Positions 45,074 to 56,954 of a DNA stretch of 64,000 bases are shown here, piece after piece (position 1 is the stretch's first letter; each line of letters starts with the position of its first letter). The position numbers and the translations under genes were made by a program. The stretch is from the NCBI RefSeq assembly GCF_901000735.1, contig NC_081542.1:31683573-31747572 (forward strand), written 5' to 3'. The notes beneath the pieces are model-generated. The model had not been told where the DNA came from. It saw nothing but the letters and a program-made list of their open reading frames with translations, and did not search any database. The stretch is from Corylus avellana. Lineage: Eukaryota; Streptophyta; Magnoliopsida; Fagales; Betulaceae.

Positions 45074-46323
45074 TGATAAGTGCTAAAATACACATATTTT
45101 AGCCCCTAATTTACATATGTTAACCTCTTAGTTTCGTTATTTTGTGTTGTTTTATTTATTTATTTATTTTTGTGTTTTTGTCTATTTTTAGGTGTTTGAA
45201 GGAAAAGGAAGCACTTTTGGAAGTTTCAGGCATAAACGGCCAATTTTGGGAAAAAGCTGGAGTTAGGATCGATCGCACCAGAAGCAGGCTCGAGCACAGC
45301 AGTGCTCGTGCGCAGAAGAGCAAGGATCAAGCGCAGGCTTGCACTCAAGCACACTACCTTCGGATCGAGCACACTCGCGTGGCCCAGATGCGGAAAGACT
45401 TCCTCTCCAAGTTAACTTAGATTTTAGAAGTCCTAATTAGACTAGGAGGCTATCATCCGATTTTATTAGGTTTTCTAGAGGCTCTAGGGTTTTCCTAGGC
45501 CTATAAATAGACCCCTTAGCCTCTTAGAAACATAGACAATTCTGGAGAGAGAAATAGGAGGCTACTTCAAGAAGCGTTTTCCGGTTTCTTCTTTCCCTTT
45601 TCTTTTGTAGTTTTAGTTTCATTATGTGCAACTAAATTCCTAGTTAGGGCTAGATTGAAGCCCTAATCATGTCTTTTTAGGTTTTAATACTAGTGCCTTT
45701 GTTTTAATCATATTGTGGTATTTTAATTAATTATGTCTATGTGATTGAATTCCTCTTATTTTGTGGTATGGATTTGTTAATTAAGTCAATTTAGATGACC
45801 AAATCTTGGGCTTAATAAAGTGACAAAAGAACCTCATCATGGGTTCTTGGCTTAATTAACATGGGAATTAGGAGTATATACCATGCCCTAGAACTCATGT
45901 GTTTGTCGATCTCCATAGAATTATGTTTTCTTAAAAAACAACTTAGTAGATACCATGCTAAATCCTTTAGGGAAGAAAATAATTAGAGTAGATACCATGC
46001 CTAATTCATTGCTTAGGGAGATCAATAGCTTAAGATGTAGATGCTATGCCCTTAGGTTGACTAGCATTAATTATACCATATGATTGGAACATTGGCCTAC
46101 TATTTTCTTAATTAGTCTGATTAATGGTGGATGTCAAAACCCTAACCCTTTCATTATTCTTAATTTCTTTTCATGACAAATTATGTTATTTTAATTTGGA
46201 AAATTAATTTTGAATAAAATCATTAATCCTCATGGGAATGATCTCGTATTTGCCTAATATACTATCATTTTGATCTTGTGCACTTGCGAGTAAAACGTAG
46301 CAGATATTTGCCTTGTCACAACA
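45074..46323 (+). mobile_element. LTR-A copy 4, 5' LTR of the outer nested element
   Basis: Starts TGATAAGTGCTAAAATACAC and ends TTGTCACAACA, followed by AGTTTTTGGCGCAATTGCCG (primer-binding region). TATA box CTATAAATAG at 45501. Motif cluster GATCGATCGCACC...GCTCGAGCACAG at 45265-45390. Its 3' partner starts near 61203. Confidence 0.88.
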
Positions 46324-47896
46324 AGTTTTTGGCGCAATTGCCGAGGATTGTTTGACTTTTTAAGAATTAATTTTTCATTTATTAATTTAATTTTTTGTTT
46401 TCTGGTTTCCACAGCTTCTGTGTTGTCTACGGAGGTACGCTCGAGCGCCCATCCAGGGGGATTGAGCTCACCAGTGCGATTGATCGCACATCCGGACAGT
46501 GGCATAGAAACTGTTTTAATTATAGATTTGATTTTTTTTTTTCATTTTAATGGATGCCAATTTTATTTTTATTTTCCTTTTAGTTAATTTTCTTTTGTTT
46601 TACTCATGTGGGGTGTCATTCCAACACCCCATATGAGCACACCATTCTCTATACTAGGTAATGATTTCTACTCTTCATGGAGCCACCAGTCTCATCTATC
46701 ATGACAAGATCAAGCTCCTGCAAATCAAGATCCACAACAGCAGTATCAGGCCAAGCCACCTCTTTCGAAGAGCTCTAACCTTAAAGAAAATGTGTCAGCT
46801 ATTATCAGCTGAATGGATGCTAGTAATCAACTGGTGCGATCCATCGACACCAAGATAGAAGCTCAAAAGAAGGCTTCTCCCATCTACTGGCCTCACCAAT
46901 ACGAAGAGGTGCCACCTCCTCCGAAGAGTTATGACTTTTCATCTCTTCTCAGTGAATGTGAGACCAACAATCAACTGCTACAGTCCATCAATGCCAAAAT
47001 AGAAACTCAAGAAGAGGAGTTATATCCCATCTATTGGCCGCCACAACAACAATATCAAGAAGAACCATCTCTTTTGACAGTTTTTGATCTTAAAGGTAAG
47101 ACGTTGAATTTTATGAGCGAGTCTAATCAGATGGTAAACTCTTTATAGGAGATGGAGAACTTTCACTCTAAATCAATTACCGGGATAGAAGCTCACCTCA
47201 AGCAAATGTTAGATACCCTCAAAGAAGAAGAGCTCCAAAAACAGTCGGTGGCCGATTCCAATGGACACTACAAGGAGGATGAGAGTTTTTGGTATCATGA
47301 GCAAGCATTCATCACAGTGAAGAGTGATGAAGTGGTTGAAAATCAAGTAGAAGAAAGGAAGGAGGAGCAAATTGAGGTTCCACATGATCCACATCGGGAA
47401 AAAGAAGAGAGCACTCAGGCTTCTTCAACATCAGCTCCTATTGCCGAAGTACCAAGAGACCAGGAGAGAAGTTTGTTGTGGCTATACAATGAGCAAAAAG
47501 AGACCATCAAGGTAGAAAAACCTATTGAGTATTCTTCTCATGTTATTCCAATTCATGATTCCCTTCTGGATGAGAAGCTGTTGGAGAACACTCAGAGTGA
47601 TTTGCCCCGATCTGGAGACATTTGGAATCACCCTGCAATAGAAAAAATTCATTCTCTTTGGTGCAAGAGAAGAAAATACTGGTGTTTCAAATTTAAAAGG
47701 AGCATCACAGTCTGGCTGAAAAAGTTAAACTTAGCGCTTATGGGAGGCACCCAATAGCATATCCTTTTATTTTTCTGTTTGTTTTTCAGTTTATTTTTGT
47801 GTTCTTTTTGTTTTCCATTGTTGTTTTAGTGTTTTGTTTTTCAAGGACAAGTGTACTTGCGTTCAAGTTCGGGGGTGTGCTATGAGCCATACCATT
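46324..47896 (+). mobile_element. Internal region of the outer element (left part)
   Basis: Primer site, leader with a second motif cluster (TACGCTCGAGCGCCC, GCGATTGATCGCACAT at 46436-46490), an ORF (46813-47757) and a 3' tract GTTCAAGTTCGGGGGTGTGC. Interrupted after CCATT at 47896 by the minus-strand LTR-D element; continues at 60284. Confidence 0.8.
46813..47757 (+). pseudogene. Retroelement ORF (non-autonomous), one in-frame stop
   Basis: Frame from ATG 46813 to TAG 47757 is interrupted only by TAG at 47146-47148. It has two repeats of the type SNQLVRSIDTKIEAQ...YPIYWPHQ (46819-47050), then an acidic, glutamate-rich middle and the tail YWCFKFKRSITVWLKKLNLA. Nothing resembles protease, RT or integrase. 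The tail is followed by ATGGGAGGCACCCAATAGCA, also found (reverse) at 22525-22550, so several elements here share it. Such ORFs are a feature of LTR elements mobilised in trans; function unknown. Confidence 0.6.
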
Positions 47897-49309
47897 TGTT
47901 GTGCAAATTTTAATATACTGACAAGTGCACAAATCATTTGCAATATAATGTTTGGAAAGTGCGAGGTCGAACCCACATGAAATTTTGTTTTTAAAGAGAA
48001 AATTATATTTAAACTAATTAAATCCTAACCTAGTTCCAAAAGAGGTTTGAAATTTTAGGGTTTTTAAAATTAAAAGACAAAACATTAACTAAATAAAATA
48101 AGCTAAGAGACTAAATACTAAGGTTGTGGAATCCACACTCACCAAATCTTAACAACAAACTTCATGTTCATCAATATTAATCTGAAGTTCTCACAATTAA
48201 AATCTTAGATATGTTTTACTATGCTTCAAACAGGTAATCAAAACCATCCCATGTGGTTACTCGGGTTCGATCCTCTGCAACGGCGCCAATAACTTGTTGT
48301 GCATATTTTAATATACTTGCAAGTACACGAATCATTTGTAATATAACGTGTTGCAAGTGCGAGGTAGAACCCACAGGGAATTGAGTTTTTGAAGAGCAAA
48401 TTATATTTAAACTAATTAAATCCTACCCTAGTTCCAAAGGAGGATTGAAATTTTGGGGTTTTTAAAATTAAAAGACAAAACATAAACTAAATAAAGTAAA
48501 TTAAAAGACAAAATTCTATGGTTGTGGAATCGACACTCACCAAATCATAACAACAGACTTCATGTTCATCAATATTAATCCGAAGTTCTCACAATTAAAA
48601 TCTTAGATATGTTTTACTATGCTTCAAACAGGTAATCAAAACCATCCCACCATCCCATGTATGCATTCATTGCACAAATCACAAAAGAAATCCAAATTCA
48701 ATTGAAACACCAAATGTATCCGAAGAACAAATCACAAGGGATATCCAATTTTTTAGGCAAATAAAATCAAGCAATCAATTATGTGAAATTATCTCAAATC
48801 ATCAAGTGTATCCTTGAATCACAAAAGATATCTATGAATCACCCCACATTGAAAAGAAGTAAAACAATTGAAATATTAAACTCAATAAAATCGAATAAAT
48901 AAAGACTTACATAAAAGCAATCAATATTGTTCTTCATTGGTAAGGCTTCATCCCCAACCTTAGTTAAGAATTTAGCTCCACATTATTGAAAACTAAAATC
49001 TAAACCTAAATTGAAAGAAAAAACTAAACTCAAGACTTGTCTACTTTTCTTGAAGCTTAGCAGGCTTAAGAGAGTCCTAGAAACCCTAGTAATCCTAGGA
49101 AAATAGGAGGTCTGTCTCCTAGTCCCAAAATAAGACTGAAAAACTAATTTGGCTTGGAAAAGGAGTTTGGCCGCCTTCAAACCATGCGAGTGCACTTGAG
49201 CGCCTGGCTAGTGTGCTCAATCGCACTCGTGCATGCGTTTCTTCTTCCGCAGCGTAGCCACTACAAGAATTTAGGTCTTTAGGGGCAACATTTTTTGGAT
49301 GCTAAAAGT

Positions 49310-49715
49310 CCTAAAGTGGACACTGTTGACAACATTGTCGACTTTTGGATGCTAATGGGTTGGATGCTAATTTTCCGACCCTAATGATCAATTGTGTGAT
49401 TATCAGCGTCCACTTATAAGTGGACGCTAATGATCACTTTTAGCCTTGACAATGTGGACGCTAAAAGTCGTGGATTTTTGTCGCTGAAGCTGGAGTCAAC
49501 GGAAGGCAGAGTCGACGCTAGTGCTCCACTATCAGCATCCACTCAAAGTGGATGCTGATGGTGGACTAGTAGCGTCCACATGGAGTGGACGTTAATAGAT
49601 AACTATTAGAGTCCACTTTTGTGGACGCTAATGGTCCTAAAAAGAAAAAATCAACCATTAGCGTCCAAAGTATAGTGGACGCTGATGGTTAACTATTAGC
49701 GGCACTGTGCGCTAG
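49310..49715. repeat. Left subterminal palindrome array of the CACTA element
   Basis: Repeated words like GTCCACTTATAAGTGGACGC, GCATCCACTCAAAGTGGATG and GCGTCCACATGGAGTGGACG, each an imperfect hairpin. They match the larger right-end array. Confidence 0.85.
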
Positions 49716-49731
49716 GCTCTGGTGAGCCGCA

Positions 49732-51334
49732 ATGGAACGGCGCTTCTCCATAGAAGCGAAATCCTTTTGCCTGTCAGCGAAGGAAGGGTGTCCTGATCTT
49801 CGTTTGGAGGAAAAGAGAAAAGGGTTCATAGGGGTAATTTTCGTGAGTCACCCTTGTGCTTCTTGGTTGGTGGATACGGTTGAGGAGGCGAGTCAATCTA
49901 TGTTGAAGGTTGATATTGCCAAGTCATACCGCGAGGGCGATAAGGCTTTGATGGTGCATGGGGGTGTTAATAAGGCAGGTAGTTTCTTGGAGGTGGCCGT
50001 CTTTGCTGAGAGAGGTCGTAAAGGAATCATTTGGCTACCTGCGGGCCGTGGTGGGAGGGGATGGCGTCGTTTTGCAAATGAGTTGCGGAGGTTGTTGGGT
50101 CCACCAGCCCCTGTGCACCCTGTTCCGGGGACGTAGATCAAGCTTGGTTTGGGAGAATCCATCTCTGGATGTCATCCTGGGCGCTCCTTTACAGAGGTTC
50201 TTCGACTGGCGTCTGGTTCTAAGGAGCCTCCCTTTGGGAGGAGGGTAACATCTTTGCAACTCATTGATCTTTTCCCGGTGAAGGACTCTTTTGAGCCCTG
50301 GTACGGTGAGTATGAGTCGCGGGTGATGGTGGATTGTTTGGAGTTGGAGTCACCGGATCCTGCTAATCCTATTACATGTTCTATCCCGGCGGCTGATCAT
50401 ACGAAGAAGGAGAAGAAGACGACTAAGACGATGCTAGGTCTTTTACGTTCTGTTTTGGGTCGGGTCCTAGCTGGGTTAGTTAAAGGACTATTAGTTGGGC
50501 TGGGTGTATTACCCTTAAGGACAAAACGATGGGTTTTATCTGCTTTTTTAAAAAGCGTACAAGGCCTTGAGTTTGGGTCTCTCCTTAAGCCCAAACACGC
50601 TGGATATTTCAAGTCAGGTTGGCCCAGGGGTATGAAGCGTCGTGTTAAGTGTTTGCCTAAGTCTCAACAGTGCGGGTCTGCCTCGCCGGGAGAGTTTGAT
50701 TTTTTGGCCGATCGTAGGGAGGCGTGCGTATCTGAGGCATGTGCGCTGGTCGCTGGTGGTCTCGCCGGGGTTTCCAGTGACGATGCCGAGTTTTCGTTCG
50801 TGGGGCTATTGTTGGCGGAGGTGCATCCAAAGTTACCTCAACAGGGATATGCGTCGGGGTCTGTGTCTCTTGATATGGCGGCGGCCCCTGTATTTCCGAC
50901 GAAGGCTGCTCTGGTGCCGGAGAATACCCAGAACTGGTTGTTGACTCCGGTGAGTACCCCTGTCTCTCCACTGCCTCCGATGATGGTCTCTGCTCCTCCG
51001 GTGGGAGCTGGTGCTGTTCCGGGGAAGGAGGTTGAACCTGTTAAGACTGCTCCGGCGAAAGGGTTGCTACGTCGGGGGGTTTTTAGGGTCTAGAAATGCT
51101 TATTCTTCTTCTCTGCCTGGGATGAAGGAGGCTTCATCATCGGTAAAAGGTTCTAAGGTTTTAGTCGAAGATTCACAGATATGTTTTACTTCGGAAAAGC
51201 ACGCGGCTGAGCTGGGTTTGAGAATAAGCGAACCTTTTCCTCGAATGTCGGAGAGTGGTGCTCCGATTTACTCCTCTATTTCCAAATCTCAAATAGGGTA
51301 TGCTCGGAGGGTGAAGGAGAAGCTTGCTAAGTAG
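49732..51334 (+). pseudogene. Unrecognised ORF carried in the CACTA element
   Basis: One frame runs from ATG 49732 to 51093 with a single TAG (50134-50136). A shift at the G/T run near 51080 continues the protein (GFLGSRNAYSSSLPGMKEAS) to TAG 51334, about 530 codons in all. The N-terminal part (MERRFSIEAKSFCLSAKEGC, GRKGIIWLPAGRGGRGWRRF) looks like a compact domain. Then come RSFTEVLRLASGSKEPPFGR, a hydrophobic/basic stretch (LLRSVLGRVLAGLVKGLLVG) and proline-rich sequence (TPVSTPVSPLPPMMVSAPPV). Markedly richer in G+C than its surroundings. I do not recognise the family. It could be a captured gene or an ORF of another transposable element; no transposase motifs. Confidence 0.55.
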
Positions 51335-51430
51335 TTGCAGAAGAACAATGAGCTATTTGCCGAGGTTGTAGTGGAGAAGCTTGCTAAGTAGTTGCAGAAG
51401 AACAAGGAGGTATTTGCCGAGGTCATATTG
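51317..51430 (+). repeat. 57-bp tandem duplication
   Basis: GAGAAGCTTGCTAAGTAGTT... at 51317 recurs at 51374 with a few changes (AATGAGCTATTT against AAGGAGGTATTT). Both copies contain the in-frame TAG that ends the ORF. Confidence 0.85.
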
Positions 51431-53522
51431 AAAAGATATATAAATGATCCTAATGAAAAGAAACAATAAAAAAGTCATGACAAAAGAATACCAAAAAGGC
51501 AACCAAAAGTTTCTAGCCATGCATATTGCTTATCAAATTGAAAAATCTAAAGTGAAATGATTACAAATACAAAAATTCAGTCTGCCGATAAGAGAAATAT
51601 GAACATTACAATTCACAATGTCCAAAAGAACATGCTCAAAACACCAAAAGGAAGATTTTCTAATTTGTAAAGGATAAATATGAAGATGCACGCAATAACG
51701 CCATTACCAAGTTGCTTTTCCACAGGTTCTAATATCAACAGTTTCAGCTAGCTGTTCAATCAAAACACTAGCTAATTAGCGTCCCAGGAAAAAACGCTCA
51801 ATGATCAATACATAGATCCATATAAATCACACAAAATGTCCATGTTGAGAAGGAACAGAAACTTAAATCATGGAAAGTATGAATAACCAAGATTGATAAG
51901 TTAGGAAATCTTACTGATGAATTATCATCATTCAGGGACAACATCAGTTGTCTCTTAAATTGTTCCAACTGTCAATTCAAAAAAATATGGCAGCACTTGT
52001 ATCACATGACCTTGCAGCATCCACAATTTGATAGCGGTAGACAAATCGAATAAACCAAATAGACAGTAACAAAAGAAATAAACTCTGAACAGGAGAACAA
52101 GGAACAAGAAAGCAGATACGTAGACCTAAAACAGCTGAACCCCTAAGCTGAAAATAGGTCAGTAAATTTATCTCTCAGGCAGTAGTCTAGCAAAGAGTTC
52201 CATTAGTACAGATAGAAGCATGATAAGATCAGGTGGGATTAAATAAAGATATGGATATAAATAGAAAAATTAATGAAAACGTGAAAATTCTATACATATT
52301 ATTCACACCAAGATGCTATTAACATCACAGACAACAAATTAAGTTCAACTTCTTGAACTAAATGAAGACAATCTAAAATACAGGAGAAGCCAACTATACT
52401 GATGCCAAACTTACCATCATACAAACAGTTCTTTGTGACAATTATTTTTATGAGATTATTCAAGGTAACCAGCTCAAAAAAAGATCATGACAAATAGATT
52501 AGTCTATATTCAAAGTACTTCTGATATCTCACATTTGCTGGATATTTCAAAGGAAGTGACATTTCTATCTGTTTTACATCTATGACGTTTGTCATTACAA
52601 TGAGGTCATTAAGCTTATTTCTTGGAAAGCAATTTTGTGGTAGTTTTAGTACTAAACCTTGGATTAAAACCTAGGATCTGATTAGCACTGTTGAGAAATG
52701 ACTGTTGTTTTAGTTAATTAAGTGAATGTTAGGTGTCAAATAATTTGTTCACCATTTGGTGGGAAGGTACATTGGAAGGAGAGAGACCAGGAGGAAAGAG
52801 AACCTACTTTCCTCCAATTCCAAATACAACATGACCCAAAAATATGGAATTATCCTCCCTTACAATCCAAATTTTCTACGCAATATAAGTCCAGAATGAC
52901 TAATAACAAAAAGGATATTCAATCAAGAGCTACTTCACCCTCTTCACTGAAGATACAGTTTAAGCAAGTCATGATGAGCCAACATATACTGATTTTAACT
53001 CATCTTGGGTTACCCAACACAACCAGAAAGATATTTTAGAGCTGCAGACTTCTTCAATAAGGTTTATGACTTAATGCCATTTTTTTTTTTTTTTGTCAAG
53101 GAACTATTAACTTTTACAATTTTGCAAAAGAAACGATTTACAACATGCAGCAGATCCTAACCATTTGTATAATTTTTTATGTTGACTATGACTAAACAAA
53201 TTAGAAATAGTGCTACTTTTGCATCAATTGAGCCAAAGTTACCATTCTATTCTAACGACTTTCTTCGTGTTCAGAGTCCTCTTCGTGTTATAAAAGAAGC
53301 CTTACCAATTATCTACTTATTCAATACAGCAGCAGCTATAACAAACAACATGCTATTACAATCAACTCAAAACCTCAAAAAACATATGTTGAACTCAAGT
53401 GGATTCATCTGCTACAGAACTCCACAATTAAGTAACCCCAAAAGCAACAAAACAGGCACTAGAAGCAAAAAAGGCTCTTACAATCACCTCCAGTAGTTTG
53501 GGTCTGAATTACAAATCCAAAC
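51431..53522. other. Unexplained AT-rich sequence inside the CACTA element
   Basis: No exon, repeat or frame that I can support; long but featureless frames at 52722-53039 and 53179-53496. It could be intron or flank captured together with the exportin-4 exons. Confidence 0.4.
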
Positions 53523-53591
53523 TTGGAGCGACTAATTTGTGGTTTGGCCGATATTTTTCCATCACATGGGGGACTGGAAGTTGATTAAATT
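53523..53591 (-). repeat. Inverted-repeat arm, left of the exportin-4 exons
   Basis: The reverse complement of this stretch (TCAACTTCCAGTCCCCCATG...) matches 55819-55888 over about 69 bases with one substitution and a one-base gap by eye. Confidence 0.85.
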
Positions 53592-53708
53592 TTGTTACTA
53601 AATCAAATGAATGCTTGAGAACTAACACAAGTTGGGACATGGATCTCGCAAAACTATACTGTGAATTGAAATAGAATGCCAGGTTGCACAAAAACTCAGA
53701 GAGAATAC

Positions 53709-55398
53709 CTGATATAGGCCTTGTTCACAAAGAATCAAAGGAAGGAGAGCATCTGCTGCACTGCTGACCAGATCAGGGCTGAATCATAAAATAAGCACTT
53801 CAGAATATGATAGAAAAGAAAGCAAAAAGGTAGCCCATTAAGTGGATGTATGGATAAGTACATGTGTGCATGCATGCATGGATGTGGGCGTGTGTGGAGG
53901 AGAAGATATCTCCCTTCTGTTGAATGGAGCACTGAGCGTCCCTCACTAGCATTTTGTACAGAAATCCCATGGGTACTTGTCAAATATATGTTCCCCTTTT
54001 TCTTCCTTTTTCTTTTCTTTTTTGGTTCAAAGAAGTGTGATTACAAAACTTTATTCACCTCTAGCATCACTATGAGGGGTGTCCAATACAAGCGTGCTAT
54101 ATATGCATATGGATGTATATAGACATAGAGTATAAATCATCAAAACCAAAACCTTAATAAAGATAAAGTGAATCTTTGACCTGTAATCCTCAAAGAGGAG
54201 TAACTGCAGCAATGAATGAAGGAACCGGCTCAAAATGCCTTCCTGCAAATTTCCACCTGGATCTTTAAGTCCAGAAATATGTAAGCCCAAGCCCGTTTTA
54301 CCACAAACTGTCTCAGTGTAATGGTAGGAAGCAAGAGCTTTCAGAGCTCTTAGACACATATCAACCACTTCTGTGTCCTACAAAATTCACCAAAAAAGTT
54401 CAGCCACAAGTACAACACATGAAAGTTCCTAATCTATATATATATATAGTAAAGAAGTTTCTTGTGTAAGAAAGCAATGTCAAATTGTACAGATAGAGGA
54501 ATGCAATAACCCCCAGAGGCCACAACACAATTCCCCTCCTATCCAACACAGACAGAATCCCCTTTCCACCTGATGCTCACCTATTAAGGGTAGGGTCCAT
54601 GAAGACTACAGTGGTCATTGATTAAGACATTTATATACAGATATGTACAGCAATATTTATATATGTTACCCAATTGACATCATGGTCTTTATTTATTATT
54701 TTTTTCAATGTCATACATGATAAAGCATGCTACTATTTACCTGGTAGTGAAGACCAAAATCAAGAGTGCCAAGTACATGAGTGAAGGCTTCTCCATTTAG
54801 TTGTGCAACTGTTTCAGGATAAACCTCTAAGAGGTGTGATAGCAGAGAGAAGTACTGCACAAAAATGCACAGTATATCAGCTTCAAAAAAGAACACCAGG
54901 GTTTTTTCTTTCATGATTGATACAAATGCTTACATCATGACATGGCTTAGGATATTTCAGCAGGTCCAAAGATACCAGAGGGGTGACTATGTGAAGACCA
55001 AAACAAACAACCTGCAAGACCAATACATAAGAAATTTCATTTCTAATCTTTTACTTTCTGTTTGCTAGGCAATTCATTAGATGCCGCCTATAGAAATTAT
55101 GTATGTTAACTGCAAACTGAAATTACCTGAGATATATTTGTGCCCTGTGTCTCAATAGAATCTGATGAAAAATCAACCTGCAATATTCAATGCTTCCCAA
55201 TAAGGATCACTTAAAACCTTAAGGTAAACAATACCCTTTCCAACGTTTCAACTTATTAGAAAAAACAAAAAGAAAAAAGGAAAAGTATACCAGATCTTTT
55301 GAACAAAGGCTTGAAAGGAGTTGAAGAAGAGCACGCAAATCCTTATACTTCTCGGTCTTTGCCTCACTAAGTAAGCTGCTTGAAAGGCTTAGTGATAT
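53709..55398 (-). pseudogene. XPO4: Exportin-4 gene fragment, six exons, captured by the CACTA element
   Basis: Minus-strand exons 55398-55291, 55177-55127, 55011-54934, 54854-54741, 54377-54181 and 53778-53709 (108, 51, 78, 114, 197 and 70 bases). All have AG/GT borders and join in frame to about 206 residues without a stop. Recognisable pieces: ISLSLSSSLLSEAKTEKYKD, LVSLDLLKYPK, YFSLLSHLLEVYPETVAQLN, VDMCLRALKALASYHY, EGILSRFLHSLLQLLLFED, SAADALLPLILCEQGLYQ. They match the C-terminal quarter of plant exportin-4, a nuclear export receptor of the importin-beta/HEAT-repeat superfamily of more than 1100 residues. Everything upstream of ISLSLSS, and the last exon (ELIERQANP... region), are absent. 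Open frame and intact splice sites argue for recent capture or retained constraint. It could not act as a transporter alone. Identification rests on memory of the family. Confidence 0.85.
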
Positions 55399-55818
55399 CT
55401 GGAAAAACAGGGAAGAAGGGAAAAATGTCAAGGGAACAATACATTAGTAACTCTAACTAATATGCTAACAGAGTGGTAAGAAAGCATGTCAACAACAATG
55501 ATTATGTAATAGTCAATTCCTTACAAAAAACAACAAAACAATTACAGCATTAGAGAAAAAGTTCCAACCCACAGGTAGAGAAATAAATTCCAGAACACAA
55601 ATTAATATGAAAGTACAACAATAACAAGCAATGACGAGGTCTTTCCTGTTAAGTACTTTCATAACATATTAGAAAATTGGAAAGAAAATGTAAGACTATG
55701 AAGGATTAAGAAAAAGTAGCAGGTACAATGATGTTAATCTTTGAGCTGAATCTGGAAAAAAACATGGTAAAGCAGAGGGTGAGTATTAAAATAACAAAAA
55801 TAAGCTGTCCTTATAAGC

Positions 55819-55888
55819 AATTTAATCAACTTCCAGTCCCCCATGTGATGGAAAAATATCGGCCAAACTACAAATTTTGTCGCTCCAA
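55819..55888 (+). repeat. Inverted-repeat arm, right of the exportin-4 exons
   Basis: Partner of 53523-53591. It is followed by ATATTTTCCAACACATGA, which is itself a partial inverted copy of CATGTGATGGAAAAATAT inside the arm, as in a small fold-back element. Confidence 0.85.
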
Positions 55889-56954
55889 CTACAAATTCTA
55901 TCTGGTGCAATATTTTCCAACACATGATACTAAAGATTACAACATCAAGCAGGTTTATATACAGAAATAATAGTGAACAAGTCATAGAAAAATCATAAAA
56001 CCAGTTTAGTTTAACTGACATTGATATATCAAAAAATCATAAGAATACTGAGAGAAGAGCATCATTTCTTTTTTTAAAAATAAACTATAAGAAATTGAGG
56101 CGAAATACGGACCTGAAAAAGATCTATTTCTTTAAGCAGGCTGTTGACTAAGGACCTGAAGTAAATCAGTGACAGTTACGTCAGAGAAACAGACATTAAC
56201 CAGAACAAAGATACTTCTACAGAAAACAAGAGAGAGAAAAGTAAAGTAAAAAGTTACCAAACTTTCTAAAGCAGACATCCAAATCATCATATTATACACT
56301 ATGCCAGATATTGGTGTGCTCAGGATTTGGTCAAATAACAAAAGAAGTATACCAAATCCTCACATGCTGATGCAACCATACAATTTTCCAGTCTAACCTC
56401 TCGTCCGTATCAAGTCAAATGCATAAGTTCTCATCCGAAAATCCATCCTTGGATTTGGACAAACTAAATTTCAGGATATAAAGGTTTAATTAATCTAAGC
56501 AATGAAATGGATTTGGGAGCCAAGAATGCAAACCAAGCTTCCAAATCCACAAATCTATGTTGAGTGCGCCGGAGTGAGTGAGAGAGAGTGAGAGTGAGAG
56601 GGTGATGAAGGAGGTGGGAATTTGGTGATTAGAGATTTTGGTCAAAAAAATATGGACTGAAAATTTCAGAAACGCGCCAATAGATGGCGCTAATTCTAAC
56701 GGGTGACCCAACTTTGTTTTTTTGTTTTGTTTTTTTTTTTTTTTTTTTTTTTAAATTCCTCAAAAAAAAAATTTCTTTAAAAGTTATTTTAATTTTTTAA
56801 AAATAATGTTAATTAAAATTAAGGGTAAATTTAAAATTTTATAAAGATATAAGGGTATAAAGGACATTTTATCATTTTTAGGGTAAAAGATAATTGACGT
56901 GATATTTATCTTATAATTAATTAATAATTGAACATTTTAAGATAATATATATTT
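55889..56954. other. Unexplained sequence inside the CACTA element
   Basis: No supported exon. A short block at about 56106-56155 (minus) has splice-like borders and a frame SLVNSLLKEIDLF, but I cannot tie it to exportin-4. GA-rich tract 56573-56605, poly-T tract at about 56730-56752. Confidence 0.35.

Noticed and set aside
56106..56155. Possible additional exportin-4 exon upstream of the six
   Set aside because: Borders look like splice sites, but the encoded residues do not match what I know of exportin-4 before ISLSLSS.
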